Notes: generated by a model not told the origin, from the letters alone. Counted from the stretch's first letter, positions 36,044 through 44,804 are shown. The stretch: DNA of 64,000 nucleotides from DASSUW01 sp963811895 (GCA_963811895.1 CAWETE010000001.1:1-64000); one strand, 5' to 3'. Numbers and translations: made by a program.

Positions 36044-37045
36044 ATGCGGGTCCGGGAGCGAAGGTTGAGACTGGCGCTGCGTCGCCCGCGGCGGGTGGCG
36101 CCCACGAATGCCGTGGAGGCGCTCCAGCAGACGTGGTCGCGATATGCGCGGGACTGGGACCGGCGCCCCGACCTCAATCTCGGCGTGGCGACGCTCGGGG
36201 ATGAATGGGGCGGCCCGGCGTTCGCCGAGCGGATCGTCTCCGAGGTGGCGGCGCAGTACCTCGGGCCTGAGGTGGACGTCCTCGAGCTGGGCTGCGGCGG
36301 CGGCAAGTTCTCGGCGCACCTCCGCCGGCGGACACGACGGCTCGTGTGCGCCGACATCTCGCCGGACATGCTCGCGCGCGCCCGGGCCCATGTCGGCGAA
36401 GGCCCCGACGTCGAGTACCACCAGCTCGACGGCCGCGACTTCGCCGGCGTCGCGGACGGCAGCGTGGACGTGATCTTCAGCTACGACGTGCTGCTCCACC
36501 TGCAGCCGCAGAACATCTTCAGCTATCTCCGTGACGCCCGGCGCATCCTGCGTCCGCGCGGCATCTTCATGCTGCATGCGATCAACCTGGCGTCGCCGGG
36601 TGGAAGCCATCACTTCGAGGTCCAGTACGTGCAGGACACGTGGTCCCGGGCGTTCGACGACCCCCACCGGCTCGGGCACATCTACTTCATGAGCGAGGAT
36701 CAGCTGCGCGCACTCGCCTCCCTCGCCCGTTTCAGCGTGGACCGCATGGTCGTGGACTGGCCTCCGCCGGGTGACCCGATGCACGAGGTGGCTCGCGGCC
36801 GCGACACGTTCGGGTTCCTGCGGCGGGAGGACGGCGTGCAGGAGCAGGCCGCGGCAGGCAGCGTGCGGCTGGTGAGAACGCCGGACGGCCTCTTGTACGC
36901 GATCGCGGGCGGTCGCCGGCGACCGATCCCCATGGAGGAGATCGTCGAAGGCGTCGGGCTGAGTTGGGATTCCCTCGAGGACATCACCGACGCCGAGCTC
37001 ACGGCCGTACCGGAAGGCGACCCGGTCACTCGCTGGGAGGTCTAG
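36044..37045 (+). CDS. SAM-dependent methyltransferase
   Basis: 333 aa. VLELGCGGGKFSAHLRRRTR (motif I), LVCADISPDMLARARAHVG (motif II), VDVIFSYDVLLHLQPQN (motif IV), ILRPRGIFMLHAIN (motif V). A C-terminal segment (LLYAIAGGRRRPIPMEEIVEGVGL) is separate from the catalytic fold. ATG 36044; a near-match box TACTGG lies 6 nt upstream. Monocistronic, at the right end of the glycan locus. Confidence 0.83.
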   Translation: MRVRERRLRLALRRPRRVAPTNAVEALQQTWSRYARDWDRRPDLNLGVATLGDEWGGPAFAERIVSEVAAQYLGPEVDVLELGCGGGKFSAHLRRRTRRLVCADISPDMLARARAHVGEGPDVEYHQLDGRDFAGVADGSVDVIFSYDVLLHLQPQNIFSYLRDARRILRPRGIFMLHAINLASPGGSHHFEVQYVQDTWSRAFDDPHRLGHIYFMSEDQLRALASLARFSVDRMVVDWPPPGDPMHEVARGRDTFGFLRREDGVQEQAAAGSVRLVRTPDGLLYAIAGGRRRPIPMEEIVEGVGLSWDSLEDITDAELTAVPEGDPVTRWEV

Positions 37046-37074
37046 TGCACCGGCGGCTTCGCGCGACCGGCCGA

Positions 37075-37080
37075 TAACGT
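37075..37080 (+). promoter_or_regulatory. -10 box (TAACGT) for MFS gene
   Basis: TANNNT element exactly 6 nt before ATG 37087, fitting leaderless transcription. Confidence 0.5.
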
Positions 37081-37086
37081 CCGGGC

Positions 37087-38587
37087 ATGGACGCCGGCCG
37101 CGCCAAGCGCCTGACGCTCGTCGCCGCGATCCTCGGATCGGCCATCGTCTTCCTCGACGGAACGGTGGTGAACGTCGCGCTGCCGGCCATCCGGGAGGAC
37201 CTCGGCATGGGCTTGGCCGAGCAGCAGTGGGTCGTCGAGGCCTACCTCCTGACGCTGGGATCGCTGATCCTCGTGGGTGGGTCGCTCGGCGACATCCTCG
37301 GCCGCCGGCGCGTCTTCGTCTGGGGGCTGATCGGCTTCGGCGCAACGTCGGCGCTGTGCGCGGTCGCGCCGGACTCCGTGCCGCTGATCGTGGCGCGGGC
37401 GCTGCAGGGGACGGCGGGGGCGCTGCTGGTGCCCTCCAGCCTGGCGCTGATCACGGCCGTCTTCCCGGGCGACGAGCGCGGCGCCGCGATCGGCTCGTGG
37501 ACGGCGTGGACGGGGATCGCGTTCGTGCTCGGCCCGCTCGGCGGCGGCGCGCTGATCGAGTTCGCCTCGTGGCGCTGGATCTTCGCCATCAACATCCCGT
37601 TCGTGCTGGCGACGCTGTGGCTCGTGCGCGCCGGCGTGCCGGAGAGCCGCGACGAGGAGGCGCCGACGCAGATCGACTACGTCGGCGCGCTGCTGGTGTC
37701 GCTCGGCCTGGCCGGGCCCGTCTTCGCGCTGATCGAGCAGCCGCTCTACGGCTGGGCCGATCCGCTGGTCTGGATCCCGATGGTGGCCGGGCTGGCGATG
37801 CTGGCGCTGTTCGTGTGGCACGAGCGGCGGACCGACCATCCGATGATGCCGCTCGGCCTCTTCCGCTCGCGCAACTTCGCGATCGGCAACCTCGGGACGC
37901 TGCTGATCTACGGCGGGCTGGGCGCGATGTCGTTCTTCCTCGTGATCTTCCTCCAGCAGGTGGCGGGCTACAGCGCGGTCGCGGCCGGGCTCGCGCTGGT
38001 ACCGATCACGCTGATGATGTGGGTGCTCTCGCGCCGCTTCGGCGCGCTGTCGGACCGCATCGGGCCGCGGCTGCTGATGGGCCTCGGGCCGATCGTGGCG
38101 GGCCTGGGCATCGTCTGGCTCGGGCAGCTCGACGCCGATGTGACCTACGTGACCGACGTCCTGCCCGGCGTGCTGGTGTTCGGGCTCGGCCTGTCGGCCA
38201 CCGTGGCGCCGCTGACCAACACGGTGCTCGGCTCCGTGCCGCAGCACAACGCGGGCGTGGCGAGCGGGATCAACAACCAGATCGCCCGCGTGGCGTCGCT
38301 GCTCGCCATCGCCGCGGTCGGCGCGGTGGTGGCGGCGACGTTCGAGTCCGAGCTCGGCCGCGAAGGCGTCGACCCGCTGTCCGGCGGCTCAGCCGGAGGT
38401 CGTCGATGCCTCGGTCGAGGCCTTCGGCACCGGCATGATGTTCGCCGGCGTCCTCGTGATGCTGGGCGGCGTGATCGCGCTGCTCGGGATCGTCAACCCT
38501 CGCCGCGACGAGCAGCGGGTGCAGCACGACGAGCCGGGCGCGGTGCGGATCGCCCAGCCATGCCCCGAGGGCCGTCGCGCGGCCTAA
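37087..38587 (+). CDS. DHA2-family MFS drug exporter, frameshift near the 3' end
   Basis: About 500 aa with 14 predicted helices. Early helix IVFLDGTVVNVALPAI is the D1 motif of EmrB/QacA proteins; LGDILGRRRVFVWGL is motif A; LIVARALQGTAGALLVPSSL is motif B. Proton-driven efflux of small molecules. The frame moves by one base at about 38385-38400; PEVVDASVEAFGTGMMFAGV then continues the last helix to TAA 38587, 10 nt before the next gene. Substrate unknown. Confidence 0.85.
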
Positions 38588-38590
38588 GAT
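38585..38590 (+). promoter_or_regulatory. -10 box (TAAGAT) for ctaA
   Basis: Overlaps the stop codon of the MFS gene and lies 7 nt before GTG 38598. Confidence 0.5.
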
Positions 38591-38597
38591 CGTCCGC

Positions 38598-39518
38598 GTG
38601 CGGTTCACGCTGTCGCTGCGCGCCTATCGCTGGGTTGCCTACGCCGCGCTCGCCACGCTCGTGCTCATCGTGTTCAGCGGCGCCGGCGTGCGGCTGACGG
38701 GGTCCGGGCTCGGCTGCCCGACCTGGCCGGACTGCTCCGGCACGTTCGTCCCGGAGCTCGACACCCACGTGTGGATCGAGTACGGCAACCGGCTGTTCTC
38801 GACCGTGGTCGGGATCGCGTGCATCGCGGCCGGCGTGCTCGCGTTCCGCGTGCGGCCGATCCGGCGCGAGCTCCTGCGGCCGGCCTCCGTGCTGGCCGTC
38901 GGCGTCATCGCCCAAGGCGTGCTCGGCGGCATCACCGTGCTGCTGCACCTGACCTGGCAGGTGGTCATCGCGCACTACCTGCTGTCGATGCTGCTGCTGG
39001 TGGCGGGCGCCGTGCTCGTGTGGCGCGTGCGCGGGGCGACGCCCACGAGCGGCGACCGGCTCGTCACCCTCGCCACCCGGGTGCTCGTCGTCTACGGCGC
39101 GGTGGTGATCGTGGCCGGCACGTTCGCGACCGCCGCCGGGCCGCACGCGGGCGGGGCCGGCACCGGTGACGTCGTCGTGCGGCTCGACGCCTTCGGCGCG
39201 GAGACGCTGCGGCAGCTCATCCTCCTGCACGGGCACATGGCCACCGCCATGGGCATCCTCGCGCTGCTGCTGTGGGGACTCGCGATCCAGCGGAAGGCGG
39301 GGCCGGCGCTCATCCGCGCGCTCACGGCCGTCTGCCTGCTGATGGCGGTCCAGGGGATCGTGGGGTTGATCCAGTACCACAACGCCCTGCCGGCCGAGGT
39401 CGTGTGGGTGCACGCGTCACTCCCCGCCGTGCTGTGGACGGTCCTCGTCTGGAGCTGGGTGGCGGCCGGCTCGCTCGCGACGGCGCCCGCCGAGCGCCGC
39501 GCGCCGGCCACGGTCTGA
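38598..39518 (+). CDS. ctaA: Heme A synthase (CtaA/Cox15)
   Basis: 306 aa, eight membrane helices. Oxidises the C8 methyl of heme O to make heme A for cytochrome c oxidase. SGAGVRLTGSGLGCPTWPDC is the family signature loop, with YGNRLFSTVVG, VIAHYLLSMLLL, LLHGHMATAMG and WVHASLPAVLW supplying the haem-binding His residues. GTG start 7 nt after TAAGAT. The stop overlaps the ATG of a small membrane protein (TGATG). Confidence 0.92.
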   Translation: MRFTLSLRAYRWVAYAALATLVLIVFSGAGVRLTGSGLGCPTWPDCSGTFVPELDTHVWIEYGNRLFSTVVGIACIAAGVLAFRVRPIRRELLRPASVLAVGVIAQGVLGGITVLLHLTWQVVIAHYLLSMLLLVAGAVLVWRVRGATPTSGDRLVTLATRVLVVYGAVVIVAGTFATAAGPHAGGAGTGDVVVRLDAFGAETLRQLILLHGHMATAMGILALLLWGLAIQRKAGPALIRALTAVCLLMAVQGIVGLIQYHNALPAEVVWVHASLPAVLWTVLVWSWVAAGSLATAPAERRAPATV

Positions 39519-39769
39519 TGCCGATCCGCTTCCTCCGCTACGGGCTGCCGGCCGTGCTCGTCGTGGCCGGCTTCGTGATCCTCTTCACCACCGAAGGCAG
39601 CCTGCGCTGGGACGGCTGGGCGATGTGCGTCGGCTCCGGCCTCGCGATCCTGCTCATGAACGTGCTCTTCCGCTACGGCTCGCGCGGCGACCAGGAGCGC
39701 GAGGCCGAGGTCGCGGCGCGCGAGTACTACGCCGAGCACGGCCGCTGGCCGGACGACCCGCCCGGCTGA
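39518..39769 (+). CDS. Small two-helix membrane protein
   Basis: 83 aa. Helices at about 8-25 (YGLPAVLVVAGFVILFTT) and 34-52 (AMCVGSGLAILLMNVLF), then a charged tail with EREAEVAAREYYAEHGRWP. The pattern is common in actinobacterial small membrane proteins; no function known. Translationally coupled to ctaA, so a role in oxidase or membrane assembly is possible but unproven. Confidence 0.7.
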   Translation: MPIRFLRYGLPAVLVVAGFVILFTTEGSLRWDGWAMCVGSGLAILLMNVLFRYGSRGDQEREAEVAAREYYAEHGRWPDDPPG

Positions 39770-39775
39770 CCCCGC

Positions 39776-39793
39776 GGGCCAGTCGCGTGGCCC
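39776..39793 (+). terminator. Hairpin after ctaA operon
   Basis: GGGCCA and TGGCCC arms (6 bp) around GTCGCG, 7 nt after the stop at 39769. No T-run, so a weak intrinsic terminator at most. Confidence 0.35.
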
Positions 39794-39820
39794 GTCCGCT
39801 GGACTGCTGGTCCGGGATGT

Positions 39821-39848
39821 ATTTGTAGGTTCGCTACAAATTTAGGCT
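39821..39848 (+). promoter_or_regulatory. Palindromic operator and -10 box of the desaturase gene
   Basis: ATTTGTAG and CTACAAAT are perfect 8-bp inverted arms separated by 5 nt (39821-39841). The TAGGCT -10 box (39843-39848) follows at once, so the palindrome fills the -35/-10 spacer. This is a typical position for a dimeric repressor, perhaps TetR-type sensing acyl-CoA. The AT-rich arms stand out in this GC-rich sequence. Identity of the regulator is unknown. Confidence 0.6.
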
Positions 39849-39884
39849 GGCGATGCGGGAGAATACCTCAAGAAAGCTGCGCTG

Positions 39885-40847
39885 ATGTGCGTAAACCTGA
39901 GCGCCATGATGTCGAGAGCCGAGCGCACCGTGAACCTGATCGGCGTGATCGTCCCGTTCGTCGGGCTGATCGCCGCTGTAGTCCTTCTCTGGAACCAATG
40001 GGTCGACTGGATCGACCTGACGATCATGGCCGTCACCTACGTGATGTTCGGGCTCGGCATCACCGTCGGCTACCACCGGCTGCTCACGCACCGCGCCTTC
40101 CGGACCCACAAGCCGACCGAGTACACCTTCGCGATCCTGGGCTCGATGGGGCTCCAGGGCTCGGTGATGGACTGGGTTGCCGACCACCGCAAGCACCACG
40201 CGCACGCCGACGAGGAGGGCGACCCGCACTCGCCGCACGTCGGCCACGGCTCCGGCCTGGCCGGGCTGTGGCACGCGCACACCGGCTGGCTGATGGAGAC
40301 GCACGGCCTGGCGGACTGGAAGAAGTACGCCGGCGAGCTCTACGAGGATCCGGGCATGCGCCGCATCGGCCGGATGTTCCCGTGGCTGGCTCTCGCGTCG
40401 ATCGGCATCCCGACGCTGCTCGGCTGGGCGCTGCACGGCTTCACGCTCGAGGGCGCGCTGCGCGGCCTCGTCTGGGGCGGGCTCGTGCGCGCGTTCTTCC
40501 TGCACCACGTGACCTGGTCGATCAACTCGGTCTGCCACTACTTCGGCGAGCGCCGGTTCGAGATCGAGGACAAGTCGACCAACGTGTGGTGGATCGCCCT
40601 GCCCTCGATGGGCGAGGCCTGGCACCACAACCACCACGCCTTCCCGCGCTCGGCCGAGCACGGCCTCAAGCGCTGGGAGCTCGACCCGTCGGCCATGGTC
40701 ATCCGAGCGATGGAGAAGGTCGGGCTGGCCTGGAACGTCGTGCGGATCGCGCCCGAGCGCCAGGCCGCGAAGCTGGTCGGCGCCCCCAAGGTCGAGCCGA
40801 AGCCGGCTGCCGCGCCCGAGCCCGAGCGCGAGCCCGCCGGCGTGTAA
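39885..40847 (+). CDS. Delta-9 acyl desaturase (DesA3/stearoyl-CoA desaturase type)
   Basis: 320 aa membrane di-iron enzyme. Three histidine boxes are intact: HRLLTH (64-69), HRKHH (101-105) and HHNHH (247-251). Four or so helices flank them. Inserts a double bond in saturated acyl chains, adjusting membrane fluidity. The Ala/Pro/Glu-rich C-terminus (300-320) is a tail. ATG 39885 gives a leader of about 30 nt from the predicted start site; in-frame ATGs at 39906 and 39909 are alternatives. Likely repressed through the operator at 39821. Confidence 0.9.
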   Translation: MCVNLSAMMSRAERTVNLIGVIVPFVGLIAAVVLLWNQWVDWIDLTIMAVTYVMFGLGITVGYHRLLTHRAFRTHKPTEYTFAILGSMGLQGSVMDWVADHRKHHAHADEEGDPHSPHVGHGSGLAGLWHAHTGWLMETHGLADWKKYAGELYEDPGMRRIGRMFPWLALASIGIPTLLGWALHGFTLEGALRGLVWGGLVRAFFLHHVTWSINSVCHYFGERRFEIEDKSTNVWWIALPSMGEAWHHNHHAFPRSAEHGLKRWELDPSAMVIRAMEKVGLAWNVVRIAPERQAAKLVGAPKVEPKPAAAPEPEREPAGV

Positions 40848-40862
40848 GCCACAATCGCGCTC

Positions 40863-41712
40863 ATGTCGTGGGCGCGAGCGGGAGCTTTCCTGGCAGCGGC
40901 GGCCGTGATGGCCGCGCTGCCCGGTTCGGCTGCGGCGAAGGGCTCCGGGCCGTGCGACCTCGGGCGACCGGTCGCCGAGCAGGTGCTGATCGCTCCGGAG
41001 GCCGGGACCTGGTACCAGTAGACGCCCTAGGCGCACCGGCGTGGCGGTCAGCAAGCGCCCGCGCGGGCCGTTCCGCGTCCTCGAGCGCAACTGGGAGTTC
41101 GTCAACGGCGGCACGCTGGTGCGCGGTGGCCGGCTCTGGCAGGCGGCAACCACTCCGCTCGGCCCGGCGCTCATGCGCAGCGACGAGGGCGCGCTCCGCT
41201 GGGACCTCGTCGCGCCGGTGCCGACGTTCCCCGACTGGCGGGCGATCGTCTCCGACTTCTCGCTGCGAGCTCGCGGCGGCGCCATCCGCGCCTACTTCGC
41301 CGGCCGCGCCGGCGCGACGGGCGCCGACATCGGCGCGGTCACGTTCCGTGACGGTCGCTGGTCGGGGTGGCGGACGCTGCTGACGCGCGAGGCGGTGGTG
41401 GGCGACGGGGCCGACCTCGGCGAGCCGGTCGTGTTCCGTCACGCGGGCCGGAGCCGGTTGGTGTACGGCCGGATGCGTGGCGACTACGTGCGCGAGCTCG
41501 CGCTCGCCTACCGCGATCACGGGACCTGGACCAAATGTCCCCGTCCGTTCTTCAAGGCGCCCAAGACCGGCTGGTACCGGGGCAACGTCATCGACCCCGA
41601 GCCCATGGTGATCGGCAACCGGCTCTACCTCTACTTCGGGGGCGGCATCGTCAGCAGCCTCGGCGGGGCGATGGACGGCCGGATCGGCGTGCGCGTGTAC
41701 CGCCTGCCGTGA
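40863..41712 (+). pseudogene. Broken secreted beta-propeller-like (GH43-type) protein
   Basis: Starts with a signal peptide (MSWARAGAFLAAAAVMAALP...AAAKG) and reads 52 codons to TAG at 41019-41021, with another TAG soon after. From 41041 a different frame gives 223 aa with propeller-like repeats (GVAVSKRPRGPF upstream-type motif, FKAPKTGWYRGNVIDPEPMV, LYLYFGGGIVSS), recalling five-bladed glycosidase-like or sucrase-like propellers. A one-base shift near 41015-41040 joins the parts. The N-terminal blade also seems too short, so an internal deletion is likely. Function not assignable. Confidence 0.55.
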
Positions 41713-41719
41713 CGGCGGA

Positions 41720-42730
41720 TCAAGACCGTTCGACCGGCCGGCTGCGCAGGCGGCCGGCCGTCTCGCGCTCGGCCCGCTTGCAGCAGACCGGCGGCAGGCC
41801 GCGCAGGATCAGCTCGAGGTCGGCGACCGCCAGGCGGCCGATCTCCAGGAACGCCTCGCGCATGCCGCCCGCGCGGTGCGGCGAGAGCAGCAGGCCCTCG
41901 AGGCTTCTCGCGTCGTGGCCGGCGGGCACCGGCTCCTCGGGCCACACGTCGGTGGCGGCTCTGAACCGGCCCGCGGCCACCAGCTCGACGAGCGCGTCGA
42001 AGTCGACGACCCCGGCGCGGCTCATGAGCAGGAGCACGCTGCCAGGGCGGATGAGCTCCAGTTGCGAGCGGCCCAGGAACCCCTCGTTGTCGGCGGTGAC
42101 CGAGGCGAAGACGAAGATCACGCGCTGGGCGAGGACGTCGGCGAGCGGCGCCGGCTCGGCGTCGTGGCGGCGGATGAGCTCGTCCGGGAGCCACGGGTCG
42201 TGGACCTTGACCGGGCTGCCGAAGGGCGCGATCAGCCGGCGCAGCTCGCGCCCGAGGTCGCCGAAGCCGACGATGCCGACCGGGCTGCCGGCGAGCAGGA
42301 ACGCGTCCTCGTTGCTCTCCAGGCCGTAGGTCTCCGTACCGGCGCGCATGGCGCGGTCGGCGGCGCCGATCCCGCGCGCGAGGTCGATCGCCATGCCGAG
42401 CGCGGCCTCGGCCACCGGCAGCGCGAAGGCGGGGCTCGCGTTGAGCACGTGCACGCCGCGGTCCAGGCAGGCCGCGTAGTCGACGTTCGGCAGGAAGTTG
42501 CCCTCGACGTTGACGATCGCGCGCAGGTTGGGCGCGCGGTCGAGCCGCTCCTTCGGCATCGCGGTCTGGCCGAGGATCGCCACCGCGTCGGGCAGGTGCC
42601 GCTCGACCAGCTCGTCCGGCATCGGGCCGCTCTCGTGCACGACGAGCGAGCCGAGCGCCTCCAGCCGGGCGCGCGTCGGCGGGTCGCAGATCATCGCCAG
42701 CGTGCGCGGGAGCGGGTCGACGAGGATCAC
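41720..42730 (-). CDS. D-isomer-specific 2-hydroxyacid dehydrogenase
   Basis: 336 aa NAD-dependent oxidoreductase. GIVGFGDLGRELRRLIAPFG is the Rossmann loop; SRAGVVDFDALVEL carries the catalytic Arg; DVWPEEPVP holds the Glu and LLSPHRAGG the catalytic His. Similar to phosphoglycerate- and hydroxypyruvate-type dehydrogenases; substrate not determinable. GTG 42730 with a CAAGAT near-box 6 nt upstream. Divergent from the padR gene, so the PadR operators might affect both. Confidence 0.86.
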   Translation of the reverse strand: MILVDPLPRTLAMICDPPTRARLEALGSLVVHESGPMPDELVERHLPDAVAILGQTAMPKERLDRAPNLRAIVNVEGNFLPNVDYAACLDRGVHVLNASPAFALPVAEAALGMAIDLARGIGAADRAMRAGTETYGLESNEDAFLLAGSPVGIVGFGDLGRELRRLIAPFGSPVKVHDPWLPDELIRRHDAEPAPLADVLAQRVIFVFASVTADNEGFLGRSQLELIRPGSVLLLMSRAGVVDFDALVELVAAGRFRAATDVWPEEPVPAGHDARSLEGLLLSPHRAGGMREAFLEIGRLAVADLELILRGLPPVCCKRAERETAGRLRSRPVERS

Positions 42731-42739
42731 GGCGGCATC

Positions 42740-42783
42740 TTGACAGACGAACAGTCACGATATATCGTTACCTATCGTCGATA
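42740..42783 (+). promoter_or_regulatory. padR promoter with two palindromic operators
   Basis: Consensus -35 TTGACA (42740-42745), 17 nt, -10 TATCGT (42763-42768). Palindrome CGATATATCG (42758-42767) covers the -10, and TATCG-T-CGATA (42773-42783) covers the expected start site. This layout fits autorepression by PadR. It is one of few canonical -35/-10 promoters in the window. Confidence 0.6.
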
Positions 42784-42799
42784 CGTCAAGGAGATATGA

Positions 42800-43432
42800 A
42801 TGACCGCGCAATACGCACAGCAGGGCTGCGGCCCTCAGATCATGGGCTGGCTCGCGATGACGGGCCGGCACCACCACCGCCACGGCCGCGGACGCCACCG
42901 CGGCGGATTCGGCGGCCCGTTCGGCTTCGGCGGTCCCGGAGGTCCCTTCGGCGGGCGCGGCGGGCGCGCGCGGCGCGGCGACGTTCGCGCCGCGCTGCTG
43001 GCGCTGCTCGCCGAGGAGCCGCGCAACGGCTACCAGCTCATGCAGGAGATCGAGCGCCGCAGCGAGGGCGTCTGGCGCCCGAGCCCGGGCTCGGTCTACC
43101 CGGCGCTCCAGCAGCTCGAGGACGAGGGCCTGGTGCGCTCGGACGAGAGCGAGGGCCGGAAGCTGTTCCACCTCACCGAGGCCGGCCGCGAGGCCGCCAC
43201 GGCGGCCACCGCCGAGGGCGCCCCGTGGGACGCCGCCAGCGAGTCGGTCGACTCCGACGCCTGGGAGCTGTTCAACGTCGCCCGCCAGGTCGGCATGGCG
43301 ATCTTCCAGATCTCGCAGGCCGGCACCGCCGAGCAGATGGCCTCCGCGCGCGAGGTCCTCAACAACGCCCGCCGCTCCCTCTACGGGATCCTCGCCGAGG
43401 ACGATGAGCAGCAGCCGCCGGAGAACGTCTAG
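42800..43432 (+). CDS. PadR-family transcriptional regulator with His/Gly-rich N-terminus
   Basis: 210 aa. Winged helix at about 60-135: RRGDVRAALLALLAEEPRNG, YQLMQEIERRSEGVWRPSPG, SVYPALQQLEDEGLV. The C-terminal helices dimerise. Residues 23-55 are low complexity (HHHRHGRGRH then Gly/Phe/Pro repeats), which could bind metal or be disordered. Start fixed by AAGGAG 7-8 nt before ATG 42800. Probably a ligand-responsive repressor of its own promoter and perhaps the divergent dehydrogenase. Confidence 0.88.
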   Translation: MTAQYAQQGCGPQIMGWLAMTGRHHHRHGRGRHRGGFGGPFGFGGPGGPFGGRGGRARRGDVRAALLALLAEEPRNGYQLMQEIERRSEGVWRPSPGSVYPALQQLEDEGLVRSDESEGRKLFHLTEAGREAATAATAEGAPWDAASESVDSDAWELFNVARQVGMAIFQISQAGTAEQMASAREVLNNARRSLYGILAEDDEQQPPENV

Positions 43433-43866
43433 CCGAGGCGCAGGATCACGAGGCCGTCCTCCTCGCCGGCGACGGCGAAGCCGCACTTCTCGAGCACGCG
43501 CAGCGAGCCGAGGTTGGCGGTCAGCACGCCGGCGTAGAGCGGACGGGACTCTTCCTCCCCCAGGAACGCCACGAGGGCCGCGGTGGCGACGCCGCGGCCC
43601 CAGTGGTCGCGCCCGATCCAGTAGCCGACCTCGCGCCGGCCGTCGCGCTCGAAGGCGAGCGCGTGCCCGGCCACCTCACCGCCGGCCAGGATCGTCCTGA
43701 TGCGGGTGGCGTCGTCGGCCAGGATCTTCGCCCAGTGCTCGTCGAACGCCGCGCGGTCGCGGCCGCCGACCCCGGCCATCGCGATGCCCGCCGGGTCGCG
43801 CTGATGCTCGAAGAAGATCGGCAGGTCGGCCGCTTCGACCGGGCGCAGGGTGACCGTGTCAGCCAC
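43429..43866 (-). CDS. GNAT-family N-acetyltransferase (RimJ/RimL-like)
   Basis: 145 aa. TLRPVEAADLPIFFEHQRDP at the start, VGYWIGRDHWGRGVATAAL is the acetyl-CoA pyrophosphate loop (R/QxxGxG/A), and SLRVLEKCGFAVAGEE is the C-terminal motif B. Acetylates an amine on a protein or small molecule; substrate unknown. GTG start overlaps the upstream gene by 8 nt. Overlaps the convergent padR stop by 4 nt. Confidence 0.86.
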   Translation of the reverse strand: MADTVTLRPVEAADLPIFFEHQRDPAGIAMAGVGGRDRAAFDEHWAKILADDATRIRTILAGGEVAGHALAFERDGRREVGYWIGRDHWGRGVATAALVAFLGEEESRPLYAGVLTANLGSLRVLEKCGFAVAGEEDGLVILRLG

Positions 43867-44804
43867 GCGGCAGCACCAGCACGGCGAGCACGGCGCGGTG
43901 GTCCGTGCCGGTGATCGCGTGGACGGAGAAGGCCTTGACGCCGGCGCGCGAGTCGGCGAGCACATGGTCGATCGCCACCGGCGGCGGGAAGCGGCGCCCG
44001 TGCGGCCACGTGCCCTTGAGGCCGGCGCCCACCTCGGCGGCCGCGTCGGTGTAGCCGGTGTCGAGCAGGCGCCGCAGCTCGGCGTGGTCGAGCGTGGCGT
44101 TGAAGTCGCCGGCGAGGATCCGCAGCGGCCCGTCCGGCGTGGCCGGCGGCAGCGCGCGCAGGTCGCCGCGCCAGGCGGGCATGATCGAGCCCCGCAGCGG
44201 CGGCGGCGGGTGCACGGCCGCGATCTCCACGGCAGGCGCTCCTTCCACCTGAGCGGCGGCGAGCACGAGCGGGTTGCGGCGCGCGCCCGCGGCGTCGGCG
44301 AGCGCCAGCGGCACGCGCGAGTAGAGCCCGATGCCGGCCCCGCGCCCGCCCGGCTGCAGGATCTGCTCCGGCAGCAGCTCCCCGATCCCGGCGGCCTCGA
44401 GGTCGCGCTCGAGCCCCGGCGTGAGCTCCTGCACGCTGAGCACATCGGCGCGCGTCCGCCGCGCCAGCGCCACGAGCTGCGCGGCCGACCCGGTCCCCGT
44501 AGTGCATGTTCGCGCTCAGCACCCGCAGCTCCGGCCCGGCCTCGCCCTCCGGCTCGCTCGGCCCACCGAGCGCCCGCGGCGCGACCACGCCGACCAGCAC
44601 CACGGCCAGGACCGTCGCCACCACCGCCGCGCCGCGCTGCCGAAGCAGCGCCACGACCACCACCACCGCCACGGCGGCCGCGGCCACGAACGGCGTGAAC
44701 GCCACCAAAGGCACCAGCGGATACCCCCGCTCGAGCCCGAGCAGCCGCACCACGACCCACCCCCCACACAGGGCGACGAGAACCCACGCGACCACAATCC
44801 GCAT
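43859..44804 (-). CDS. Endonuclease/exonuclease/phosphatase-family membrane protein, frameshift-interrupted
   Basis: Restored about 314 aa. Three N-terminal helices (VVAWVLVALCGGWVVV; VAFTPFVAAAAVAVVVVVALL; VVATVLAVVLVGVVAP), then the EEP domain: LRVLSANMHYG, VLSVQELTPG (metal Glu), ILAGDFNATLDH and AIDHVLADS, TGTDHRAVLA (catalytic His). An extra G in the GGGG run at 44495-44498 breaks the frame; removing it gives MHYGTGSAAQLVALARRTRA. May cleave phosphodiesters outside the cell. Start 44804 lies just after a G-rich stretch; ATG 44816 is an alternative inside the palindrome. Confidence 0.75.

Noticed and set aside
41735..41770. GC palindrome (CCGGCCGGC type) as a terminator
   Set aside because: It lies inside the 3' coding end of the 2-hydroxyacid dehydrogenase and has poorly matched arms; normal for this base composition.
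2800..44510. Phase variation as the cause of frame breaks
   Set aside because: Most breaks are not in homopolymer or short tandem repeats, so slippage switching is unlikely; only the G4 at 44495 would suit.
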